From Candidatus Aenigmatarchaeota archaeon (GTDB lineage: Archaea; Aenigmatarchaeota; Aenigmatarchaeia; QMZP01; JAFGSV01): a DNA stretch of 51,596 bases. Positions 1-8,845 of the stretch are shown here, in pieces. Location: NCBI GenBank assembly GCA_016934325.1, contig JAFGSV010000006.1:1-51596 (forward strand). Direction: 5' to 3'. A program made the position numbers and the translations under genes. The notes under the pieces are model-generated. The model made no database searches, was not told the DNA's origin, and was given only the letters and a program-made list of their open reading frames with translations. Positions within the stretch are counted from its first letter, which is position 1; each line of letters opens with the position of its first letter.

Positions 1-110
1 GTGTTCGGCGCCGGTTCCTCTTCGAGATTGACCGGGTTCCTGCATCCGCAGAAGATCTTGCTCTGGGTATTGAGCTGCACGTGGCTCTCTAATCCTATTT
101 TGACTCTCAT
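1..110 (-). CDS. gatB: Asp/Glu-tRNA amidotransferase subunit B, N-terminal fragment (truncated by window edge)
   Basis: Reverse strand from ATG at 110 reads MRVKIGLESHVQLNTQSKIFCGCRNPVNLEEEPAPNT, the characteristic GatB N-terminus (IGLExHVQLNTxSKxFCxC). Not present in the supplied ORF track. Confidence 0.88.
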   Translation of the reverse strand, partial: MRVKIGLESHVQLNTQSKIFCGCRNPVNLEEEPAPN

Positions 111-198
111 AATGAATAATTGCACCCCATATAAGAAAAGCGAGCATCGTTTTAATGTTTTCTTAAGGCTCTTAAACAATCTTTAGGAAGCTCATTGA

Positions 199-1479
199 TT
201 AAGGATAAACCCTGTTTATGGTTCTGGGGAAGGCTATGCAGTCGCGGACATGCTCCGCGTTGCATATCCACTGGGTGAGCCGCTCCACCCCGAGGCCGAA
301 GCCGGCGTGGGGAACCGAGCCGAACTTCCTGACATCCAGGTACCAGTCGTAGTTCTTGGGCGGTATCCCCTGCTGCTTAAGGTTGGCCAGTATCTTTTCC
401 ACATCGGTCTCCCTCGCCGAGCCACCTATGAGCTCCCCGAAGTCCCCCGGGGCTATGAGGTCGGCGTTCATGACGGTCTCCGGGTCGTCCGGGTTCTCGA
501 GCATGTAGAACGGCTTCGCCTCCTTCGGCCAGTTGATGATGAAGAAAGGCTTCTCGAAATCTCGCGCCAGCTCCCTGCTCTGCAGGTCGGTGAGGTCTTC
601 CCCCCATTTCATCCTGACCCCCTTCTTGGCAAGCCTGTCAAGGGCTTCCTTGTAAGTGATTCTGGGGAACGGCGCCTTGACGCGCTCCAGCTGCTTTATG
701 TCGCCCCCCAGTTCCTCGATCTCCTTGCGGTGCTTCTCAAGCGCTGCCTGGACGACGTGCGAGACCAGCTGCTCCTGCAGCCGCAGCGAATCCTCGTGGT
801 TTATCCAGGCCGCCTCCGCCTCGGCGTGCCAGTACTCGGCCAGGTGGTGCCTGGTCCTGCTCTTCTCCGCCCTGAAGCTGGGGGCTATGCAGTATATCTT
901 CTCGAGAGCGCTGGCCATCGCCTCCGCATGCAGCTGCCATGACTGGGTGAGATAAGCCTTCTCCCCGAAGTACTTCACCTCGAAGAGCGTGGACCCCTCC
1001 TCGCAGGCCATCTTCGTGATGCTTGGGGACTGTATCTCGAAAAACTCCCTGTCCCTGAAGAACTGGTGTATCGCGCCGAGGATGGCCGACCTGACCTTGA
1101 ATGTCTTCGTCAGCCGCTGGCTCCTGATCCAGAGATGCCTGTTGTCAAGCAGCAGCTCGGGGCTCTGCTGCTCCTTGATGGGAAAATCCTCAGCGAAGCC
1201 AATCACCTTGAAATCGCTCACCTGGACCTCGTAACCCCCCGGGGCCCTGTCATCCTTCCTGACCGTTCCCGTGAGCTCGACGGAGGACTCGACCAACGCC
1301 TTCTGCGCGTCCGCGAATCCCTTCACGCCTTCCTTGACGACGCACTGGACGATGCCCGTGGAATCGCGCACGACGACGAACGATATGTTCTTACCCGACC
1401 TGGTCCTGTATATCCAGCCGAGCAGCTTCACCGCCTTCCCGGCGCGCTTGCCCACCTCGCCGATCATAGTCCTTTCCAT
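199..1479 (-). CDS. asnS: Asparaginyl-tRNA synthetase (archaeal type, class II)
   Basis: 426 aa; OB-fold N-terminus, SFRAEKSRTRxHLAEYWHAEAEAAW, IIGGSxRE-like (LIGGSARE), and C-terminal GSVPHAGFGLGVERLTQWICNAEHVRDCIAFPRTINRVYP, typical of archaeal AsnRS. Confidence 0.9.
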   Translation of the reverse strand: MERTMIGEVGKRAGKAVKLLGWIYRTRSGKNISFVVVRDSTGIVQCVVKEGVKGFADAQKALVESSVELTGTVRKDDRAPGGYEVQVSDFKVIGFAEDFPIKEQQSPELLLDNRHLWIRSQRLTKTFKVRSAILGAIHQFFRDREFFEIQSPSITKMACEEGSTLFEVKYFGEKAYLTQSWQLHAEAMASALEKIYCIAPSFRAEKSRTRHHLAEYWHAEAEAAWINHEDSLRLQEQLVSHVVQAALEKHRKEIEELGGDIKQLERVKAPFPRITYKEALDRLAKKGVRMKWGEDLTDLQSRELARDFEKPFFIINWPKEAKPFYMLENPDDPETVMNADLIAPGDFGELIGGSARETDVEKILANLKQQGIPPKNYDWYLDVRKFGSVPHAGFGLGVERLTQWICNAEHVRDCIAFPRTINRVYP

Positions 1480-1536
1480 AAATCCAACTTCGAGCCGAAA
1501 TTAAAAAGCTTTATGCCGGGTCGGATGGTTGGGATG

Positions 1537-2664
1537 TCAGCCCTTGTCCCATCGTCTTATCACTTCAAGGACGGCTTCCGTTGCCCTGAACATCCCTTCA
1601 ATCTCGCAGTGCTCATCGATCTGATGGGCAAGATTCATGCTCCCCGGGCCCAGCATGAACGACCCTATGTTTCCGAGATTGTATAGCAGGGAAGAGTCGA
1701 TCCTGGCCTGCTGGAAGTAGGGCTTCGCCTTAAGGCCCAGTGATTCGACCGCATTCACGCACATATCCAGGAACCGCCTGTCATCGAAATAGTATCCCTG
1801 CTTGGCATTCTCTCTCATCATCCTGAATTTGTTGCCGAAGGCTTGCCTGCAGATCCTCTCGAGCTTGCCGTCAACCTCCCCCGGTTTCTCGTCGGGCAGG
1901 GACCTCCTGTCAAGGGTAACCCTGCAGACGCCCGGGACCACGTTGGCGCCTTCCTCGGCGTGGATCTCAGTCACGGTTATCTGATCATTGACGATCTCGC
2001 CAGTAAGCGGTATCATCGTCTTCCTTCTTGGGAAATGCTTGATCCTCTCAAGGAATGCAGGGAACTTGTATACGGGATTGTCGGACAAGTGGGGCCTTGA
2101 GCTGTGGCCCCTCTTCCCGAATATCTCCACATGGTAGAAGGTGCTGCCCCTGCACCCCACGGCTATGCCAATCGTCTTGCCCAAGGCGGAAGGCTCGAGT
2201 GAAAGCCCCTTGTCGATGCCCTTTAGCTTCGGCAGGATCCTGCAGACCCCGTTCTCCCCCTCGGAATAGCCCTCCTCGAAAGCCGTGAACGTGAAGACCA
2301 CCCTCTTCCGCAGCTTCTTCTCGTCCCGCTTCAGAATCCTGGCGATCTCGATCATCGCCGCGACCCCGGCCTTGCAGTCGCTTGCCCCCCTGCCGTAAAG
2401 CTTCCCGTCATGGATCTCCCCGGAGAACGGGTCATGCTTCCACCCTTCCCCAGGGCCCACCGTGTCGAGATGCGCATTCAGCAGGAATCCCGGGCCCTTC
2501 CCGATCTCTGCTATGAGGTTCCCGTCACTGTCCGAATAGACCTCGTACCCGAAGCCTTGCAGCTCGTCCTTCACCCATCTCGATATGTCTATGCTGTCCT
2601 TGAAGCTGGGTATCTTGACCAGGCTCTGCAATGTCGAAACAAGCCTTTCCTCATCGATTTCCAT
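1537..2664 (-). CDS. M20-family metallopeptidase (ArgE/DapE/ACY1-like)
   Basis: NAHLDTVGPGEGW, GRGASDCKAGVAAM, FTAFEEGYSEGENG, and HSSRPHLSDNP dimerisation-domain motif. Confidence 0.85.
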   Translation of the reverse strand: MEIDEERLVSTLQSLVKIPSFKDSIDISRWVKDELQGFGYEVYSDSDGNLIAEIGKGPGFLLNAHLDTVGPGEGWKHDPFSGEIHDGKLYGRGASDCKAGVAAMIEIARILKRDEKKLRKRVVFTFTAFEEGYSEGENGVCRILPKLKGIDKGLSLEPSALGKTIGIAVGCRGSTFYHVEIFGKRGHSSRPHLSDNPVYKFPAFLERIKHFPRRKTMIPLTGEIVNDQITVTEIHAEEGANVVPGVCRVTLDRRSLPDEKPGEVDGKLERICRQAFGNKFRMMRENAKQGYYFDDRRFLDMCVNAVESLGLKAKPYFQQARIDSSLLYNLGNIGSFMLGPGSMNLAHQIDEHCEIEGMFRATEAVLEVIRRWDKG

Positions 2665-2733
2665 GTTGATTCTATCGGGAGCTGAAATAAAAAAACGATT
2701 AGCTTATTAATTTTTTTGCCAATTATATTACCA

Positions 2734-3882
2734 ATGACAACCGATAAGTACGATTATTCTAATAGGGAAGCCATTGCAGTTGCCGCAATAAAAGATGCGA
2801 TACCGGCGGAAATGAAGGGGGACATGCTTGCTGAAAGCAAAGGGGGGTTCGTGGAACTGTTCCGTTCCGATGTAATTCCCAATCACTATGTTACCACAGC
2901 CATCGATGGCGTCGGAACGAAGGTCGTCCTCGCCTCAGTCATGGGCATATATGACACCGTCGGCATCGATTGTGTCGCCATGGCGGCTAACGACAAAGCA
3001 GCGCATCCCTGTAACGGAAATGCAGCTCCATTCTTGTACATGGACTATCTTGCCGCACAGCACAGAATCGAGGAGGAGGGGCTCACCGGAAATATCATGA
3101 AAGGCATCGTTGAGGGATTAAGGTTGGCAGACGCCGGCGAAGTCTTGCGCATTCCCGTTCGGGTAAACATCGGCAAGGGGGAGACAGCCAGTCTGGATGA
3201 GATCATATCCGGGCCTTGGGATGGCTACGGCTTCGACCTTGCGGGCGCGATGATCGGGTTCATCGAAAAGACGAAGTTCGATCCTGACCTGACGCCCAGA
3301 CCGCACGATGAAATAATCGCCTTCAGAAGCAGCGGACCTCACAGCAACGGTTACACAGATCTGAGGCTGCGTCTGCTGAACGGCAATTTTGAGGAAAGGG
3401 GAGAATTCAGGAACAGGTACAAGGGAAGGTTTTCCTTGGACGACAAAATTCCCGGCACCGAAAAAGAGATAGGGATAGAACTGCTGACTCCTACCAAGAT
3501 TTATAGCAAAGTCATGGCGAAGATCGCTTCAGATGGGATTCCCATTATTGGCATCAACAATACCGGATATGGACTGCACAATTTCAACAGGGTCGGAAAG
3601 AATGTAAGATACGTCATAACCGATCCCATGGAAGCGCAGGAAATTTTCAAGCTCACGCAGGAAGAGTCCGGATTCGATAAAGAGAAGATGTACAGGAAAT
3701 TCAACATGGGCATGGGATTCTTCGTTATTGTCGATTCCAGGTACTCGGACAAAGTGATGGGAATCGCTGAAGCAAACGGAATCGGGGCTGCACCGGTCGG
3801 CAGGGTTGAAAAGTATGACGGGGGGCCTGTAGTGATAATGCCTCAAGCGAGAGGGGACCTGCAATTCGCGGGCTATGGTTGA
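2734..3882 (+). CDS. purM: Phosphoribosylformylglycinamidine cyclo-ligase-like (PurM/AIRS family)
   Basis: TAIDGVGTKVVLA, GIDCVAMAANDKAAHPCNGNAAPFLYMDYLA, GKGETASLDE, GYGFDLAGAMIGFI, SSGPHSNGYTDLR; ATG chosen at 2734 within the ORF starting at 2716. Confidence 0.78.
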   Translation: MTTDKYDYSNREAIAVAAIKDAIPAEMKGDMLAESKGGFVELFRSDVIPNHYVTTAIDGVGTKVVLASVMGIYDTVGIDCVAMAANDKAAHPCNGNAAPFLYMDYLAAQHRIEEEGLTGNIMKGIVEGLRLADAGEVLRIPVRVNIGKGETASLDEIISGPWDGYGFDLAGAMIGFIEKTKFDPDLTPRPHDEIIAFRSSGPHSNGYTDLRLRLLNGNFEERGEFRNRYKGRFSLDDKIPGTEKEIGIELLTPTKIYSKVMAKIASDGIPIIGINNTGYGLHNFNRVGKNVRYVITDPMEAQEIFKLTQEESGFDKEKMYRKFNMGMGFFVIVDSRYSDKVMGIAEANGIGAAPVGRVEKYDGGPVVIMPQARGDLQFAGYG

Positions 3883-5292
3883 TCATCCTGATAGACTTTC
3901 GAAAGCCTTCCCGACTCTCAGTATCTTCCCTTCTTCAAGATGGTTGCCGAGGATGTGCATGCCGACCGGCATCCCCCTGATCTCTCCACAGGGGACGGAG
4001 AGCATCGGTATCCCCGCCATGTTCGGTGCTACGGTGAGTATATCTGACATATAGTTCTGGATGGGGCTCATCTTGCTTATCTCCGAGAACTTGGGCGCTA
4101 TGAAAGGCATCGTCGGGGCCGCGAGGACATCGAAGCGCCTGAAAGCCCTCTTGAAATCGTTGATTATCAAGGTCCTTACTTTCATGGCCTTCAGGTAATA
4201 CTGATCCCTGTATCCGGCCATCCTGGCGAACGTTCCAAGCAATATCCTTCTCTTCGCCTCGTCGCCGAAGTGCTTGCTCCTTACCTTGGAGAAGTACTCG
4301 TTGAACTCCCCCTCGACCTTGCCTTCAGCACCGTATCTCATCCCGCAGAACTTGGCGAGGTTCGTGCTCGCCTCCGCGGTGGCGATGATGTAGTATGCCG
4401 GTATGCTATATCTGGTATTGAGCAGGGTGCACTCCGCGGATCTCGCCCCAAGCTCCTCCATCTTTCCGACAGCATCCAACACCTTCCGGCGAACTCCGTC
4501 ATCCACACCTCCGCCCATGTATTCCTTCGGTATTCCGATCCGCATCCCTTTCAGATCGTCCTTGCCCTTGCCAAGCGCACCAAGATAGTCCTGCGGTTTC
4601 TTGTCTATCGTGGTCTGGTCCCTGGCGTCTCGGCCGGCGATGACCGAGAGCATAAGAGCGACGTCTTCCACGGTCTTTGCGATGGGGCCTATCTTGTCAA
4701 GTGAGTTGGCGTAGTCTATGAGGCCGTACCTGCTCACCAATCCATATGTAGGAGTCAGCCCGACCACGCCGCAGAAAGCTGCGGGGCAAGAGATGGAGCC
4801 CCCCGTAGACTGCCCAATGGCGACATGGGGCATGTCCATGGCCCTCACCAGTCCGGCGGCGCCACCGCTCGAGCCGCCGCAGCTCCTGGACGGGTCGATG
4901 GGATTCGTTGGAACCCCGAAGGCGCAGTTTGTGCTGAATGTCCCGAACCCGAACTCGTCCTGAGCTGTCTTTCCGACGACCTCCGCCCCCGCCTGCTTGA
5001 CCCTTTCAACGCAGGTGGCGTCGAAGGGAGGCACGTATCCCTCGAGTATCCTGCTTCCGGCCGTGGACTGTATCCCCTTCGTGCATATGCAGTCCTTGAC
5101 GGACACTGGAAGACCGGCAAGCCTGCCTCCCCTGCTTGAAGGCTTTCCCTCGGCGATGGTTATCATGAAGTTATGCTTCTCGTTCAGCCTCGCGAGCTCA
5201 GTGAACAGATTAACATAGAACTCATCGAGGTTCACCTGGCCCCTCTTGACTGCGTCGATGAATCCCACGGCCGAGAGCTTCGTCCTTGTCAT
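3883..5292 (-). CDS. gatA: Asp/Glu-tRNA amidotransferase subunit A
   Basis: Amidase signature: GLPVSVKDCICTKG, SCGGSSGGAAGLVRA, IGQSTGGSISCPAAFCGVVGLTPTYGLVSRYGLIDYANSLDKIGP. ATG at 5292 overlaps the stop of the upstream gene. Confidence 0.93.
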   Translation of the reverse strand: MTRTKLSAVGFIDAVKRGQVNLDEFYVNLFTELARLNEKHNFMITIAEGKPSSRGGRLAGLPVSVKDCICTKGIQSTAGSRILEGYVPPFDATCVERVKQAGAEVVGKTAQDEFGFGTFSTNCAFGVPTNPIDPSRSCGGSSGGAAGLVRAMDMPHVAIGQSTGGSISCPAAFCGVVGLTPTYGLVSRYGLIDYANSLDKIGPIAKTVEDVALMLSVIAGRDARDQTTIDKKPQDYLGALGKGKDDLKGMRIGIPKEYMGGGVDDGVRRKVLDAVGKMEELGARSAECTLLNTRYSIPAYYIIATAEASTNLAKFCGMRYGAEGKVEGEFNEYFSKVRSKHFGDEAKRRILLGTFARMAGYRDQYYLKAMKVRTLIINDFKRAFRRFDVLAAPTMPFIAPKFSEISKMSPIQNYMSDILTVAPNMAGIPMLSVPCGEIRGMPVGMHILGNHLEEGKILRVGKAFESLSG

Positions 5293-5870
5293 CAATGCCC
5301 CTCCCCGAAGACCATGTCGTGCAGAGGGACACCCTTCGCCTTGCAATGCTCAATGAACAACTCCCCATAGCTCATGGGTATCGCATCTCGCATATCCAGC
5401 CCGAGCTTACCGGCTGTCTCCTCGATCTTCTCTTTCGTTCCCTCGATCTCTATGAAGTTCCCGATGACGAGCTCATCCACCAGTATGCCGGCACCGTTGT
5501 ATTCCCAGGTCTGCCTCCTCTTCTCGTACCTGAAATCCGGCTTGAAGCCTATGGCCTCCAGCAGCCGCTTCCCTCTCTCGAAGCTGTCCACGTTCAGTAT
5601 GATTTCCTCCCTCATCATGAACTTCTCCGAGGGCAGTCGCTTCTTGTATGTTATGTCGGCCTTTCCGGCGTAAGACCTAAGCCTGAGCAATGACCCCGCC
5701 TTGAGGAGCCTGCATTTCCTGTCGAACTTGATGTTCCTCTCGAACCCATCATCGACCTTCCTGGCCCCGACCCGCTTGAGCCTCTCGATTATAGTACCCG
5801 GGTCGTCGACCCTGAACTTCACCTCGATCTCAAGCATCTTTTCAGGATCCATGGCAATGCACACCCCCAC
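5292..5870 (-). CDS. CYTH-domain protein (class IV adenylate cyclase/CyaB-like, thiamine triphosphatase superfamily)
   Basis: MLEIEVKFRVDD...LRLRSYAGKADITYKKR... EIEGTKEKIEE; ExExK signature EIEVK near the N-terminus. True start may be 5852 or 5837. Confidence 0.82.
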   Translation of the reverse strand: MGVCIAMDPEKMLEIEVKFRVDDPGTIIERLKRVGARKVDDGFERNIKFDRKCRLLKAGSLLRLRSYAGKADITYKKRLPSEKFMMREEIILNVDSFERGKRLLEAIGFKPDFRYEKRRQTWEYNGAGILVDELVIGNFIEIEGTKEKIEETAGKLGLDMRDAIPMSYGELFIEHCKAKGVPLHDMVFGEGH

Positions 5871-5872
5871 CT

Positions 5873-6193
5873 TCAGCTGTCGGAGAACTCCCCGCTATCT
5901 ATCCTCTCGGCCATGATCTTCAGGACCCTGCCGTATTCCCTGCCCAAGTCCACGCCGTAAAAGTCCGCGATCATGAAGATGTCGAACATGATGTCGCACA
6001 GGGAATCTATTATCTCGGCCCTCTTCCTGTTCTTGGATTTGAATCCCCGGTCGACGAGGATGGCGTTGGCAAGCTCCCCTACCTCCTCAGCCATGTCGGT
6101 CAGCATCACCTCGGGCTTCCATTCCATCTTCCTGGCAAGCATGAACTTCCTGTTGACTGCATTGGACTTCTTCTGCGCTTCCTTGAAATCCAT
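5873..6193 (-). CDS. MazG-like nucleotide pyrophosphohydrolase
   Basis: 106 aa; MAEEVGELANAILVDRGF...KRAEIIDSLCDIMFDIFMIADFYGVDL matches the EExxE...ExxD pattern of MazG-like all-alpha NTP pyrophosphatases. Confidence 0.75.
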   Translation of the reverse strand: MDFKEAQKKSNAVNRKFMLARKMEWKPEVMLTDMAEEVGELANAILVDRGFKSKNRKRAEIIDSLCDIMFDIFMIADFYGVDLGREYGRVLKIMAERIDSGEFSDS

Positions 6194-6480
6194 TAAACCA
6201 CCTTGGGCCCCTTGAAGTGCCCCTCTTCCTTGTTCCCGGTGTTCGCGAGGGCCTCACGCTGGGGAATGCACGGCTCGATCTTGTCTTCCCTGGCGACGTT
6301 CTTGATATCGACGGGCTGGAAGGTCGGCCTGACATCCTTCGTGCTGACCTTCCCAATAACATTGAAGGCGTCAAGAACGGACACCAGGTCCTCAGAGAAC
6401 CTTCTGAGCTCTCCCTCGGTAAGGTTCAGCCTGGCGATTCCCGCCACCTTCTTGACGGTCTTTTTGTCTATCGCGACCAT
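6193..6480 (-). CDS. gatC: Asp/Glu-tRNA amidotransferase subunit C
   Basis: VKKVAGIARLNLTEGELRRFSEDLVSVLDAFNVIGKVSTKDVRPTFQPVDIKNVAREDK, typical GatC. Confidence 0.87.
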   Translation of the reverse strand: MVAIDKKTVKKVAGIARLNLTEGELRRFSEDLVSVLDAFNVIGKVSTKDVRPTFQPVDIKNVAREDKIEPCIPQREALANTGNKEEGHFKGPKVV

Positions 6481-6530
6481 GGCAATCCCATCTTATTCTA
6501 TTGCCCGCCTGTATTAAATCTATGCCTGGA

Positions 6531-7925
6531 TCATCCCTGCACGTATTTACTTCCGTCTTTCATCGCCTGTTCCGCTCTCTCAAGCTCCTTGCCAAGATAT
6601 GCGGCATGGTCCAGCCGGCTGACCAGGTTCTCGTGCACTATCCTCCTGAAGATGGCTGTTGCGTCCTTCCCCCTGAAGACGAAGCCGGTCTCCCTGCCGT
6701 CCGGCAGGTGGTGCTTCGCGACCAGCTGTTTGCCCTCGACCGCAATCGTAAAGTAACCGAGCCTGTCCTCCATCAGTTCCATTGACTTCCCCGAATAATG
6801 CTCCTTGATTATCCTGCTTGCATGGTCGAAGTTGTTCTCATAGATGTGGGCGGAATTGGAGATTATCGTCAGCGCCCCGGGCTCCTTTCCGACGTCCTTT
6901 GCCACCATGCGCTGGAGCTGCCTCAGGGCGTACGCGTTCATCGGCCACCCCCCGAAGATGTCATGGGACCGGAAGACTGCCGTCTCGAAGAGCCGGCCGT
7001 GCTTGATGCTCCATGTTATCTGCGTCAGGCATGGAGGGCTATCGGACATGCTGTCCTCATGGACGTACCACGTGAAAGCGGCGGCCCTCCTCGTGTGAGG
7101 CGCGAGCCTCAGGTGCTGCACCGCGTTCTTGATCTGGTCGAAGGTCGCCCTGGCCTCGCTCTCCCATTTGGGCTCAGTGCCGGGCATGATGTACTGGAAC
7201 AGCCTCTTCCCGTAAGTGTAGCTCAGGCCCTTGCCGGAACCCGTTCCGAAGAAGGTCTCGAAATACTTCTCGAGCTCGGGCTTTTCGAAGGGAAGCCATT
7301 CCGCTATACCCGTGTCGTCGCCGTCGATGACGCTCACGACGTTGAGCAGCTCTTTCTGCTTCAGGCCGTGCTCGCTGTCCTTGTTCTCCCCGAACTTCAT
7401 GACGAGGTCAAGCAGATTCAGCCAGGCCCTGCCAATCCCTGCCTCCTCGACCCTCAGGCCCGAGACGTCAGGGACCTCAAGGTCGCCGCACTCTTCCTTG
7501 CACTCCTCGATTATCACGGGCTTGGAATACGGCGGCTTGGGATCGAGCCCTCCTATCCTTTCTTCGATGTCGTCTTCCTTTCCCCTCATGTCGATCAGCT
7601 CCACGTTCCGGCGCATCTTCTCGATCACATCGGGTGTCAGGTTCGGGTCGAGGACGACGTCGGAGCCGAGTATCCTGCCGTTGGCATCGATCCCCTTCCC
7701 GAAGAGGTTTGACAGGTCATCACCGCTCTTGGTCCTGTCGTTCCCGCACATGATGATGTATCTTATCCTAGGGTTGGCCAGGAGATTCCTCACAAGGTAC
7801 TTGATCCCGTTTCCGGAGTACAGGTTCCCCTTGACAGCGAACTTGCCCTTGCCGACATCGATCTTCCTAGTCTCGGTCCAGAGGGTGCATATGGCGACAT
7901 TGCTGCCGAGGTCCCCGATCTCCAT
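6531..7925 (-). CDS. Thymidylate synthase domain fused to an N-terminal MtrA-like (DUF4346-type) domain
   Basis: C-terminus: TYGKRLFQY...DSPPCLTQITWSIKHGRLFETAVFRSHDIFGGWPMNAYALRQLQ (thymidylate synthase PCLTxI...RSxDxxxGxPxN). N-terminus: VAICTLW...GNLYSGNGIKYLVRNLLANPRIRYIIMCGNDRTKSGDDL resembles tetrahydromethanopterin S-methyltransferase subunit A. Confidence 0.8.
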   Translation of the reverse strand: MEIGDLGSNVAICTLWTETRKIDVGKGKFAVKGNLYSGNGIKYLVRNLLANPRIRYIIMCGNDRTKSGDDLSNLFGKGIDANGRILGSDVVLDPNLTPDVIEKMRRNVELIDMRGKEDDIEERIGGLDPKPPYSKPVIIEECKEECGDLEVPDVSGLRVEEAGIGRAWLNLLDLVMKFGENKDSEHGLKQKELLNVVSVIDGDDTGIAEWLPFEKPELEKYFETFFGTGSGKGLSYTYGKRLFQYIMPGTEPKWESEARATFDQIKNAVQHLRLAPHTRRAAAFTWYVHEDSMSDSPPCLTQITWSIKHGRLFETAVFRSHDIFGGWPMNAYALRQLQRMVAKDVGKEPGALTIISNSAHIYENNFDHASRIIKEHYSGKSMELMEDRLGYFTIAVEGKQLVAKHHLPDGRETGFVFRGKDATAIFRRIVHENLVSRLDHAAYLGKELERAEQAMKDGSKYVQG

Positions 7926-8034
7926 GTTCTCGCCGAAGAATAGGGGCCATGTCACTAGAATCACCGGGATTCTTAATGGGTTTCAAGAAATATATATTGA
8001 TACCGCCTGGGGTTGGGTATCATACGATGGCTCA

Positions 8035-8502
8035 TTATGGCTTGATGCCCGGGAATATGATGTCACTCGAAAATTGGTCTTGGCGACAATATCTCGCTGA
8101 GGGGCCTGCACTGACAAGATGCACACTATGCGGGTTATCATGCAACGGGTGAGCGCCAATGTAATGAAAATAACTTCCCTGTCTGAAATGTGTACCGGTC
8201 CCCTTGTCATAAATGGTAATCTGGTATGTGCCTATTCTCCTTTGAGCGGGTTCGGTGCCGTCGCTTTCATCGCCCCCTTCCTTAGCGATAACACCCACCT
8301 CGATCTTAATTCTCGAAACGTTCCTATCGGATATGAAAGATGCCCGTGTGGTATTGAATTCTTTGTCCAATACGCATTCGCATTGCATGGCATCTCCAAG
8401 CTGTTGCAGAAAACCCGCAGGATAATTGTTGCTAATTATACTCTGCGCTCTGACATGAGGGAAAGAAGAGTAGCGAATCGAACCCATTCTCATTATAGGC
8501 AT
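8035..8502 (-). CDS. Hypothetical protein (155 aa), uncertain
   Basis: Open frame with AGA/AGG-dominated Arg codons like neighbouring genuine genes; overlaps an antisense 155-aa ORF (8119..8586 +). No family recognised. Confidence 0.35.
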   Translation of the reverse strand: MPIMRMGSIRYSSFPHVRAQSIISNNYPAGFLQQLGDAMQCECVLDKEFNTTRASFISDRNVSRIKIEVGVIAKEGGDESDGTEPAQRRIGTYQITIYDKGTGTHFRQGSYFHYIGAHPLHDNPHSVHLVSAGPSARYCRQDQFSSDIIFPGIKP

Positions 8503-8630
8503 GCCATAACCTCTGCATCTTCAGTTATGAAAGGTAAGAAATTTATACTTGACCGCTCGATTCCGCTGCTTCGCAGGGATGTTTGACCGCATCGCTCAGG
8601 GATGGATATCAGGGCAGGCAGATTCTTCTA

Positions 8631-8840
8631 TCAAACCCTCCCGAGCAGCATGAGGGCGCCCGTGAAGAGAGCGAGGAACGCCGATGACATGGCGATCCTC
8701 ATCTCCGCGTCCTCTATCGAGAAGATGCCGTTCAGGGCGAGCGAGAAAACGAACGCTATCGCTATGATTATGAGGAACTGGACGTACAGCCTGCCTATCG
8801 TGTTGGGTATCCCGCGCATATCCTTTTTCTCCTTAATCAT
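8631..8840 (-). CDS. Small membrane protein (two predicted TM helices)
   Basis: 69 aa: hydrophobic LYVQFLIIIAIAFVFSLALNGIF and AMSSAFLALFTGALMLLGRV; follows the DUF58 gene by a few nt on the same strand. Confidence 0.55.
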   Translation of the reverse strand: MIKEKKDMRGIPNTIGRLYVQFLIIIAIAFVFSLALNGIFSIEDAEMRIAMSSAFLALFTGALMLLGRV

Positions 8841-8845
8841 CGCCG

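Noticed and set aside
250-942. 230-aa plus-strand ORF opposite asnS, plus similar long ORFs (6798..7712, 10774..11649, 16931..17803 -, 24828..25757, 38387..39274 -)
   Set aside because: All lie antisense to strongly supported genes and translate to low-complexity Leu/Val/Arg/Asp-rich shadow sequence.
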